64,000 nucleotides of DNA from Piscicola geometra. Its lineage: Eukaryota > Annelida > Clitellata > Hirudinida > Piscicolidae. Shown here in pieces: positions 10,840 to 36,854 of the stretch. The translations under genes were made by a program, and so were the position numbers. The notes under the pieces are model-generated. The model ran no database searches, was not told where the DNA came from, and was given only the letters and a program-made list of their open reading frames with translations. The stretch's first letter is position 1; each line of letters begins with the position of its first letter. The stretch lies in assembly GCA_943735955.1 (NCBI GenBank), contig OX030955.1, positions 11,195,647-11,259,646 of the forward strand, in the 5' to 3' direction.

Positions 10840-13620
10840 GGATGAACATTCCCACTTGGAAATGTGGCAAGAAAGAGCTTGGGTTAGACTTGGTACTAAC
10901 AAACGATAAAGGAAAGGAAGAAGTGGTAGAAGGGTTGGTTGGTGAGCTTTGGGATGTATGGTGGCGGTAAAGATGAAGTGGCACAAGAATAAAGATCAAA
11001 GAAAAAGAAAAAAAAAGAAAAAGATCCTTAAGGAGGAGAGTTTAGAACTCTGGAGTGGGGAGGTTGAAACAGAAATAAATAAAACAATGGGGAGAATACA
11101 GAAGAGTTGATTACATAGAGTAGCAAGAAGATTCGAAGTGGAGAAACCAAGACACCATCACATAGATTGGTGGGACGTGGAAGTGGAAGAAGCCGTAAAG
11201 AAAAGGAAAGAATGGAGTAGGGAGCATAGGCGAAGAAAAAAAAAACTTGGAAGAGGAGCAGCAAAGACGAAAGAAGCTTGGGAGCAATACCTCTTTCGAA
11301 AACAGATAGCGAGTGAAATGGTTTCGAAGAAAATAACAGAGTGGAATAGAAGGAGAATGGAATGCATGGGAAGAGGGAAAGAAAAAAAAGAGAAATATGT
11401 TCAGAGAGTTGAATAAGTTTATGGGGGAAAAAAATTAATGGAGGTAGAGGATTTGGTGGATGAATAGGGTGGTGTATGGAAAGGGAGATGGGAGAGTGTC
11501 TACTCAATACATGGGAAAAGTTTCTAAACACGGAGGGAGAAGCCATGATGAACATCGAAAAAGAAAGTAACCAAATGGAGGATGAAGGAAGCATCAGTAG
11601 GAATGAATTTTAACGGGCACTGAAAAAACTTAAACTAAGAAAAGCAGCGGATGAAGAGGAGGTAAGTGGGGAGTTGTTGAAGTCGTTGAAATGTAGAGGA
11701 AGAGAAGAGGTGTGGAATTGGTTTAATAAAATATTAGAAGGAGGTGTGGTACCGAAAAGCTGAAAGTATAGTCGGGTCGTCAGAATTCATAAAGGAGGGG
11801 AGAGAAGGAAATTTAAGAATTATCGACCGGTAGCAATTAGCAGCATTTTATGTAAGCTAATGATGATTATATTAGGAGAACGAGTGGAGAGATGGGCAGA
11901 AAGAAAATTAATAATTAATGGTACGCAGAGAGGGTTCAGAAGAGAGAGGCGTGGGGAGGATAACCTTTATATGTTAGGGCGGGTTAGTGAAATTGCAATG
12001 GCAAGAAGGGAAAGTTTATTGGTAGCGGGCTTAGACTTAGAAAAGGCATATGATAGGGTGAACATAGGTATTTTGTTTAAGGTGTTACAGAGAAAACGAG
12101 AATGGGTGGAAGAATTTAAAGGGTGTTGAGGGAGGGTTATTAAAAGAACAGAGTGAGGTTTATATTGGGAGACAGAATGGGTTAAGTGCACAAGTGGAGT
12201 TAGACAGGGTTGTCTTTTATCTCCAATCCTCTTCAATTTATACTCTAGGGATGTGGCAGCAGTTCTGGATAACCATCGAGCTGGGGTAGTGATGAAAGCA
12301 CATAATCAAATGGGTAAGGAGGATAGTAGGAAAGAGTGGAGGTTTGGAGGAATGCTTTATGCTGACGACATCCTAGTGACGGCGGGAAATGAAGATAATA
12401 TGAAGATAGTGTTAGAGGATGTACTGAAGGTGTTAGAGGAATATGGAATGAAACTGAATGAAGAGAAATCTAAAGTTGTGGATCTGGTTAGTAACACAGG
12501 AATGGAAGGATGTCAAGAATGGGTAATTAGAGGTAGGACCATACGAAAATGTGATGAGGTAAGGTATTTAGGATTAAAGCTTAAAGGGGGAAAAAGGGGG
12601 GGGGGGTTTATCAATTTAGTTCATGGTGGGAAATGTTGGAAGCCTAACCGGCATGGTAAAATATAAAGCAAAAAGATCGGGGAGTCGGTTTATCGTGGGC
12701 AGGGAGGCATGGAAAAGCTTGATGGTAGGAAAGTTAATGTAGGGTGTTGCAGCAGTTGGTTGGTCAGCTAAGGAGAGAAAGAAGTTAGAAGTTTTGCAGA
12801 CTAAGTTTGGGAGATGGATATGGGGGGTAGAGACTAGTGATAGAAATGTCGTAGTACATTCTGGGAAAGAGAGGCTAAGGTTATGACAGACTTTGTCATC
12901 AGAACATTAGAGGAGAAGGATCTTGTAGGAAGAGTATGTGTAGAGGATGTGTAGAGGAGATAGGTAATATATCTAAATGGTGGGAAGGTGTAGCCAACTT
13001 GGGGGGAAAATTGGGTGTGGAGGTTATGAGCCGAATGGTACGTGGAGGAAAAGTCGCACGAGCAAGAGTGTTTATGATGAGCGTTTCAGAAAGAGAGGTC
13101 GGAGGGATGGGGGAAAGGGAACTAGTGAAGAGGATTCAACAAAAGGGTAGGGAGAAATAGGAGAATAAGATAGAGGAAAGCGTAAGACTGAAAAGGTACC
13201 GTGAGAAGAAGTCAGAAAGCAGGAAGTTGGAAAAATATGTAGATGGTTCAGATGGAATGAAAGTTAGGATGATGTGTAGGGGGGATAGTTTGACGGTAAG
13301 GAATAATGAAATTGTGCGCTGGAGATATGAGAAGGAGGATAGGAAGTGTGTTTGTGGGGAGGAAGAGAATGAGAGGCACGTTTTGCTGGAGTGTGGGTTG
13401 TATGAAGAGTGGAGAGAAGAATGGCTGATGGTTTGGAGAAGGGAGTGTGGAAATCAGGACCTGATGGAAGGGGTCCTTGGATACCAGGAGGAGGATCGGA
13501 GGATGGAAGAAGTGGTGCTAGGAAGTGTGGGAGCGATCTGGAGACAGAGGGAGAGGAGAGAAAGGAGGAGATGAAGATAAATATATAGAGTGTCGAGACA
13601 AAGGCACTATAAAGACTACT
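10840..13620 (+). mobile_element. Decayed plus-strand LINE
   Basis: A retrotransposon with purine-rich sense strand. The endonuclease tail LGLDLVLTNDKGKEEVVEG lies near 10880. The linker region is open at 11138-11416. Reverse transcriptase motifs are AGLDLEKAYDRVN at about 12030, GVRQGCLLSPILFNLY at about 12200, and MLYADDILVTAG at about 12355. The C-terminal part (13227-13574) has a CVCGEEENERHVLLEC knuckle, a pattern common at the ends of Jockey/I/R1-type LINE proteins. Stops and frame changes break it into at least five pieces. Ends are not sharply defined and I saw no target duplication. Confidence 0.8.
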
Positions 13621-13987
13621 ACTAGTCATCTTCATACCCACAAAACATCATCATCATTTATCTTGATCTTCTTGCCGCTGGAGTTGAGACCGCGACAAGA
13701 GGTGAAGGAGAAGTCCTTGCCGATCAGCAGCACCGACCAATGTAGACTTGATGTAGTGCCTTGAGGGAGTTTGAAAAAATTCAGCGTTTAATAATAAAAA
13801 AAATAATAAACAAGCAATAAGAGTAATAGTCAAAATAGAAATCAAATCGGATGGATGATGGCGTGGTGTGGAGTATTGTACGAGCAGCACCTGAATGTCC
13901 TCCAGCATTTCGCTATTCACTGCAACTACTAGGAGACGTGATGAGACGTGAGAAGAGTGTGATTCTAATTGGAAATATCGAAGTAGA

Positions 13988-14185
13988 ATTATAAGTGGTG
14001 ATTGGATCATGGTGGATGCTGATAGTGATTGTTGATGTGGTGGATGCTGATAGTGATTGTTGATGTGGTGGGTTATGATAATGATTGTTGATGTGGTGGA
14101 TGCTGATAATGATTGTTGATGTGGGGGATGCTGATAATGATTGTTGATGTGGTGGATTATGATAATGTATGTTGATGTGGTGGAT
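13988..14185. repeat. Minisatellite, about 30-bp units
   Basis: Six or so imperfect copies of gatgctgatagtgattgttg followed by atgtggtg occur here. No coding function is seen. Confidence 0.8.
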
Positions 14186-14572
14186 ACACGAAGGAAGGGT
14201 AGACTTGATGTTGGTGTGCGAAAGTAACAGACAGAAGCAACTCATGCGGAAAGCATAGCCGATGGTGTTGATGATGATGATAATGATAATGGTGATGATA
14301 ATGATAATGATGATGGTGGTGATGATGATGAATCATAGGAGCGAAATGACTAAGTAGCCACAAGAGAAGGCTTAGAATCAAATGCAAAGAAGATAAATGC
14401 AGCACAAAGACGTGAAGATTGGGTCGGCTGTTCGCTCGTTGTAAGCATGTTCGATCATTTTCGTATAAGAATCGCTATGTTTCAAAGAGGAAATATTTGA
14501 TTTTAGGAAGAAATTACGAAAACTTGATGCAATATTAGTTCGTTATCTATCTATCTATCCCATCTTGTTTTA

Positions 14573-14821
<249 letters not shown>

Positions 14822-15186
14822 ACCTCTACGCGCACAAAAGACGCGATGAATATTCAAATGATGACACGGGTAGCACAAGCAAGCTCAGAAAATACTCTCC
14901 TCCACCCTGCCATCCTTTCATACCGCTTCAACAACACACTACAACACACTACAACACATCCTTCAACAACACACCTTACAACAACACAGACAAAATTCAG
15001 ACCCCATCTTTCATCTCTCCTCTCAAACGATTAGACTCACCCCTCCCTTTAATAAGCCATCCCCCCTCTTCACTTAGCCCCTCCTCCTCCTCCGACGGCT
15101 ATTAGATCAGCCTTGATCTTCATCTCGTTCTTCTGGCACACAGGCACCGACAAGACACTCAAGGAAGACACTAATCCGTCAAAAAC

Positions 15187-15249
15187 AATGAAGATTCGAT
15201 GGCACATTTTTGGACAGACTGCCCAGCTCTAGAGATGGAACGACGACTT

Positions 15250-15336
<87 letters not shown>

Positions 15337-15369
15337 TCACCATCGTCGCAACTACTACTAGTATCATCA
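15187..15369 (+). repeat. (CTA)n array with a LINE-like scrap and a dispersed 3' flank
   Basis: The first 50 bases encode MAHFWTDCPALEMER, resembling the [13 protein letters not shown] tail of the LINE at 48333-50978. A (CTA)n tract follows (about 15249-15336). The last 34 bases (catcgtcgcaactactac core) recur inverted at 25762-25797, also next to a (TAG)n tract. Confidence 0.7.
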
Positions 15370-17220
15370 ACTGAAAATCATTAGAAAAAACATAAAAATT
15401 TTTAAAAAGTAAAAATAATTAGATTATGTAATGTAAAATCTATCAAGTTGATAAATTTTTTAAAAAATGATAAACAAAACTGTACTTAGAACTCTCAAAA
15501 ATTGAAAATAAATGCTAAAAAAGAATAAAGAAGCTAAAAACAAGTATACCAGAAAATGAAACGGGTCACAATAATCAGACCGACACCACCACCATTAACA
15601 ACGCTAATAGCACATCCGCTCAATTTTTGGTGGTCTCATTCTGATTCAAGTGACCCATGTGGACATCTAAACATACTTTACATCTTAAGTAACAAAATAA
15701 GTTTGAAAGAAAATAAAGTGATCATCGTTCTGAAATGTTTATATATATATTAGATAAAAATATATAAATATATATAAATCTTTTTTTATATATTTCTGAT
15801 AAATAGTTTATTGATTTATGTTGTTTAAAACAGTTAATAGTTCTATTGTTTCAAACTTAACTTGTTAATTTTTTGCTCACATATGACGCATAACTTTTAC
15901 AAGCATATTAAAAGTGCTTTCTGGTCATAGCAATTTCTAATGCAGAAAAACACGCAGAGCAGCAATGCTGCTCGGGAGCATTATAGAACGGTTTGATTGA
16001 TTTTCCAGCTTCACTCGACAGTTCTTACCCCCTTGATAGGCAGCCAATGTAATTATGACGCTTTTACCTTCCGTGTTTTAACAAAAATTGAAAGTCGCTC
16101 GCTTGAGTAGACTTGGAAGACTGGCCAAGGCACTGGTGATTGTTTAAGGCGGTGAGGCTCAAGGGTGTTCTGACGAGAGAACTTGCTATGAAGAGAAGAC
16201 TGGAACCTGCATGATGGATGAAGTGGTTTATAGAGATGATGGTGTTTTACTCTGTTTGACTGAAGCCCTCATAGGTGGTTCATGCCGCAATCTTCAGGCA
16301 TCAATTCATCGCATTGTCTTATGTTTCAGATGTTGAAACATTAGATTTTCTTGCTTCGTCTGTAGCTCTAACGGAAGCTAACAGATTTTACGCAGTGAGA
16401 GCGAGGTCTTAGAGGCAAACCATTAAATAACTTAACTCGTCGTTAATAGCGATGACGAGTAGCGTGGGGCATTTAGATTATAAGGCTAGAAGGAAGACAT
16501 GTGGTTACGTTCGTATTTGAATCTTTCATAATTCGTGTGATTGGTTATGACGTTTGGCACAAGTCATGGCATTCCCCACGAGAATGCCTAGAAAGTATAT
16601 CGAGAATGTCGTATGCATGCAGTAGGGTGTTTGTACAGTGTGGTAAGGGGGATGAATGGACTGGTGAAGGAAGCATTCCTACAGACGCTTGAGTGTGAAG
16701 GTTGAAACAAGCCCTTCAAAAGATGAACAATTGAGGCCTGAGTGATGACGAAGAACAATACATTCTAAAACCATTGCTATTATCGTCAATCAAGACTGCA
16801 TATAGAGATGATCGCGTGGTGGAGGTAGTTCTCAAGACTCCGGCAAGACGATTCCCTTGAATCAATCGATGGAGATTATCCTTTTGTTGGAGCAGCAAAG
16901 CTGTCATCTGCTTCCCTGGGGAGACCTTTCCAGGCAACAGAGATAACAGCCGCATGCAGCTTCGACAGCACTAATGCTTTAGAATGGCCATTACACCACT
17001 ACAGCCTAATGGCACAGAGTGTATCATGCGTGCGTACCTGAGTGAACAAAACACCACATTGAAATCTATAATCGGAGAGGTATACATTCAAATATATAAA
17101 TTCAAATATATACTGTAGAATGAATGTTTCATGAGATGTACATTGTCCTATAGGCTATATAGGAAGTAGCGATCGAGAGACGCCTGTGTGAACGAACAGT
17201 TGCAGAAAAGAAGGCTGCAG
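15370..17220. other. Non-coding stretch, nothing recognised
   Basis: AT-rich up to about 15900, then mixed composition. Open frames such as 16501-16692 (plus) and 16716-16955 (minus) show no family I recognise and no clear splice structure. Confidence 0.5.
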
Positions 17221-17221
17221 C

Positions 17222-17456
17222 CACAACTGAGTTGGTGATTGGTGGAGTGGTGAGCAGATGGAGTTGGTGATTGGTGGAGGGGTGAGCAGATGGAGTTGGT
17301 GATTGGTGGAGGGGTGAGCAGATGGAGTTGGTGATTGGTGGAGGGGTGAGCAGATGGAGTTGGTGATTGGTGGAGGGGTGAGCAGATGGAGTTGGTGATT
17401 GGTGGAGGGGTGAGCAGATGGAGTTGGTGATTGGTGGAGGGGTGAGCAGATGGAGT
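17222..17456. repeat. Minisatellite, 32-bp unit x about 7
   Basis: Nearly identical units run gagttggtgattggtgga then ggggtgagcagatg. Because 32 is not a multiple of 3, all antisense frames spell shifted versions of one peptide, a sign of a non-coding array. Confidence 0.95.
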
Positions 17457-17694
17457 TGTACGGAGTTGAATGAGCCTCCACCCTGGAATCCACTGAGGCA
17501 ATGAAGTGTCGTAATGTCAAGGTGGTAGTACGGTGAGGGTGTCGTAATGTCAAGGTGGTAGCATGGTGAGCATCATACTAAATTGAATCTAACTGAAGTT
17601 GACAGAGGCTCTGAGACCCAACTGATGAAGTTTAGCAGCTATATACGCACACTCACACGCGCATACACAGTTTATACATAAAAATATATACACA

Positions 17695-17827
<133 letters not shown>

Positions 17828-17903
17828 CAAAATGCCTCTAATACTTTACGACAGAGCTATGAAAGAATGAATGATTGAATGAATGATTGAAGCTGGGGTG
17901 AAA

Positions 17904-32877
<14,974 letters not shown>

Positions 32878-33203
32878 TTTATCTATATACTAAAAAAATT
32901 AAATTATCTTATAAAAAGTCATTAAATGAAATGTTATTTCATCTAAAAAAATTAGTTAAAACACGCTATAGCCTAGTTTTAAAATTACTGTTATAGTTTT
33001 GGAAAACATTCAAAGAGTTTCCAAACAAAGATAAGCACATAAAAGAGCCTACGTACATACTTTATGAATGACTTATGAAAAATAAAAATATATTTATTTA
33101 TTTTTAAAAAAACGTATTTTTAAAAATTATTTTACAATTAAATATTGCAATAACATTTATTATATAAAAGTTCGAAGTGAAATACACTTTTAAATTGTAA
33201 ATC
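32878..33203. promoter_or_regulatory. Shared head-to-head promoter region (LRR gene / TFIIIA)
   Basis: The start codons of the two divergent genes are 326 bp apart. The interval is AT-rich with no repeats and no open frame, so it must hold both 5' UTRs and probably a shared core promoter. No TATA assignment is made. Confidence 0.6.
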
Positions 33204-35471
33204 ATGGCTGTTGAGTATTATAACGAGAGCAACTTGAGTAGTGAAAGGTGTGAAGATTCAAGTTTTAATAAAAATCCAAAACTTAAAAATAATCAGTGTT
33301 CCGAATGTGGAAAATCTTTCAAACGTCCATGTCATCTGAAAGAACACGAGTTTTTCCACACAGGAGAAGTATGAAACTTTCGCAATAAATGTATTTTCCA
33401 TTAAATGTCATATTTTCAAATCTTATTCTGCCAAAACTTTTCAACAGAAGCCCTTCAAATGCTTGTTCACTGGCTGTGACAGCTCTTATGGTCGCAAGAC
33501 GCACTTACGTCGGCATGTCTTGAGGGCTCACAGAGGGGCAGACGAGCTGGAAACTGTGCTTCGGTGGGTTTTGAAATACTTTCTAAATTAAGATAATTAA
33601 ATTAAAATAAGCTTTTCATTAAAGCTTTCATTTTTTTCAGTTGCAAATACGAGAACTGCACAAAAACCTATACAGTAAAGTCCAGCTTGGATAAGCACAT
33701 GAGCACTTTCCATAAAAACAATTACCACGTGAGTCAACCTATCTTTCTCACTTACCTTAAAACGTTGTGTATAAGGAAGGCATGAATTGAAGATGCCATT
33801 ACTAAAAAACCTTTAAAATATTTCCAAAAATATTATTGAGCCATCAAGATAAAAATTATTATTTTTGTTATGATTATTATATTGGCACTCAGTGCACAGA
33901 GAAAGGCTGCAAGGAAAGCTTCAACAAGAAGTACAAGCTGAAGCAGCACGCCTTCGAGCACCTTTGTGTCAAGCCCTACCAGTCAGTCCCCTTTCCTCCT
34001 CTCTATCAACAGTTGCATACAAACACTCTGCGTGGGTGTATATCTCGCATATAAGCACACTATGTTCCAGGGCTCACACTGTCTAGGGCCAATGGCTCCA
34101 CTTTTTCAAACTTGACCGAAAGACTTCAGAATGACCCAGTGAACTTTGTTACATTTTATGCAAGTGTTGTTGTGGCATTTGTTAGACGTTTCCTCGTCTC
34201 AAGTTGTTCATAAAAGTTGAGCCAATCAAAATTCGTTTTTAAATCAGATCATGTAGATAACTCGTTCTATCTTTGGAACTGGTTCATCTTGAGCAACCTC
34301 CCCCTACAAGCCTACTGACTGCACACAACACCAGCGTACAATGCACCATCTTGCATCCACAATCCCACACCAAACCACCGTGCAGATGCCACGTCAAGCA
34401 GTGTCTCAGACAGTTCAGTCACATGGGACACCTCAAGAGACACCTCAAACAGCATGAAGGTGCCTATTATTTTGTTTTTGTTATTATTTTTGTTATCATG
34501 TTTGTTCTTATTATTATTCTCACCAAAACAATCTTTTACGCCCATTTATTAATTATGATAGTAATTAAATCAATCATTCACTACCACTATCATCACTAAC
34601 ACCACTATCATCATCACCACCAACATCATCACTACCACCATCATCACTACCACCACCATCATCATCACTACCACCACCACCATCATCACTACCACCGCCA
34701 CTGGAACCCACTCAAGGATACAAGTGTGCAAGAGAGGGCTGTGGGCAAGTCTTTGAGAAGTGGTCTGAGCTGAGAAGGCACAAGGCGGACAAGCATCGCA
34801 ATGGTGCGCTTCATCCACCACCCCCACCACCTTGCAACCCCCCCCCCCCCTACCTCACCACTACATGCATGCATCCACCACCCCCACCACCTTGCAACCC
34901 CCCCTACCTTACCACTACATGCATGCATCCACCACCCCCACCACCTTGCAACCCCCCTACCTCATCACTACATGCATGCATCCACTACCCCCACCACCTT
35001 GCAACCCCCCTACCTCACCACTACATGCATGCATCCACCACCCCCACCACCTTGCAACCCCCCCCTACCTCACCACTACATGCATGCATCCACCACCCCC
35101 ACCACCTTGCAACTCCCCTACCTCACCACTACATCAATGCATCAACCCCCTCACAACACCCTTCTCCCCCCTAGAGTTCAGTTGTTCTTCCTGCAAGAAA
35201 GTCTATGGCAGTTCTAAGAAGCTCCAAAAACACCTGCTGCACTGTGCGCGTCATGATGATGATGATGGTGGTCATGATGATGATGAGACAGACGAATACA
35301 CGATGAGTTGTGACGAGATCAAGTCGTTGAGTCTGCATGAGGCCTCAGTGTCGTCTGCCCTGTGTGCTCATGATGGTGATCATCAGCATGCTATCCAGAT
35401 AGTTTCTACTACTACTACTTCTAATACTATTACTGCTACTACCACTACTACTGCTACAACTACCACTGCTA

Positions 35472-35505
<34 letters not shown>

Positions 35506-36590
35506 CACTGCTACTACTACTACTACAAAAGACACACAAAGTGTGGGCATCGTTTACAGGAAGGTAATGTTGGACTCTGACCTGCTGAGGAATGACGCAC
35601 TCAGCAAAATCCTCTTCAATAACAAGAATAATAATAATATTAATACTACTAATATGGGCAATGTGAATAAAAGTAATTATAATAATATTGAAAATTTAAA
35701 TAAAAGTAAAAAGAATAAAGGCAAATCTGCTGAACAAACGTTAAGCGGGACAGACACAAAGAGGACAACACAGAGGGACACACACGCACACAGGAAGGCA
35801 TACGCGTGCACGTACACTGGTTGTGAGAGGGTGTACAAGGAGCGCCGGAACCTCATCAACCACGTCAGAGTCAACCACCTTGGTCTGCTCTCTGTGTGCC
35901 ACACCTGTCGCAACACCTTCGCATCCAAGGTGTGCTGTCATGATGATGATAATGATGATGATGATGATGACAGTGGTGATGATGATGATGATGATAGTTT
36001 ATTCACTTTCTATATACATTTTCGGACAGCAAAAGCTGCACTTGCACCTGGAGAGATGCGGAAAGGTGCAGCAAAAGGTCGCTTTGGAATGCGTGACATT
36101 AACCTCTCTCCACTCCATCCCCAATAACACTCCTCTCCACTCCATCCCCAATAACACTCCTCGCCACTCATCCACTACCACCAACCCCTGCACTCACCGC
36201 CAACTACTACTGCATCCACCACAGACAGCGAGAGCAGGCAGCAAGAAGTCAGTCGAGGAGGCTTCCCAGTGGAAGGTAGCGGTGCTGAGGCGACTGCGTG
36301 AGAGCCTCAAGCGCAAGGAAGCACTTGAGCCCAGGATGGCCAGTGCTGCAGATGGCGTGCTTGCGAAGATGAAGAAGAGGGGCATTGGTGCTGGTGCTGA
36401 TGATGATGCTTGTAATGGTGCTGACGATGTGGTTGCATTGGGCACCAAAAGAACCGTACATCATGCTCCCCATCATCTTGTTGCGGTCAGGGACGTCGAA
36501 GGCGACGAGGGTCTGCAGGAGAGGGCATGTGCAGGCAAGCAAGTGCTCGTCTCTGCCCACCACAACCAACCCGAGTACATGTCACTTTGA
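33204..36590 (+). CDS. GTF3A: Transcription factor IIIA, nine C2H2 zinc fingers
   Basis: Nine exons join in frame: 33204-33368, 33448-33563, 33641-33728, 33893-33981, 34386-34459, 34717-34803, 35175-35929, 36030-36065, 36225-36590 (591 codons plus stop). TFIIIA binds the internal promoter of 5S rRNA genes and 5S RNA. Fingers in order: CSECGKSFKRPCHLKEH, CLFTGCDSSYGRKTHLRRH, CKYENCTKTYTVKSSLDKH, CTEKGCKESFNKKYKLKQH, CHVKQCLRQFSHMGHLKRH, CAREGCGQVFEKWSELRRH, CSSCKKVYGSSKKLQKH, CTYTGCERVYKERRNLINH, and a last C2HC-type finger (CHTCRNTFASK plus the 36-bp exon QKLHLHLERCGK). Exons 1-6 hold one finger each. A linker of about 175 residues, rich in Asp, Thr, Asn and Lys, separates fingers 7 and 8. 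The basic tail (SLKRKEALEPRM, KMKKRG) is plausible for nuclear targeting. The assignment rests on finger count, order and spacing. Confidence 0.88.
34575..34700. repeat. (CAT/CAC)n array
   Basis: catcaccaccatcatcac-type repeats in TFIIIA intron 5, ending close to the acceptor at 34716. Confidence 0.85.
34812..35160. repeat. Minisatellite, about 50-bp unit
   Basis: Six or seven copies of a unit containing catccaccacccccaccacc, ttgcaacccccctacctc and accactacatgcatg. It fills TFIIIA intron 6 almost from donor to acceptor. Confidence 0.95.
35403..35526 (+). repeat. Coding ACT/ACC triplet array (poly-Thr)
   Basis: A triplet repeat inside TFIIIA exon 7 encodes a Thr/Ala tract between fingers 7 and 8. 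The frame is kept through it. Confidence 0.9.
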
Positions 36591-36854
36591 CGCCTGCCTG
36601 TTGTGACCCTTTCGCCTTATCTTTTTTTCTTTTCAAAATATTTTTAAAGTTAAAATTTCAAAACTGTAAAATATCTTGTTTTCAATAAAATCTGCCAATA
36701 ATTACAAAACATTTTGAAAATAAGATTTATCTTTCTCTAAAATGGTCTTATCACGAGGTCTCAATCAAATTGCAGTTTCTCCTTTGAAACATGCAGAGGA
36801 CTTTCCATGCCACCACGAAACTCCCAACCCAATAGTTAGAAACTCTAAAAAACA

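Noticed and set aside
13654..13925. Possible minus-strand exons (IGKDFSFTSCRGLNSSGKKI and NSEMLEDIQ)
   Set aside because: Acceptor-like and donor-like sites exist, but no family is recognised and the neighbouring exons cannot be joined in frame.
34100..34290. Similarity between about 34255-34290 and about 7965-8000 (ggaac.ggttcat strings)
   Set aside because: Only about 30 bases match with gaps; too short to call a shared element.
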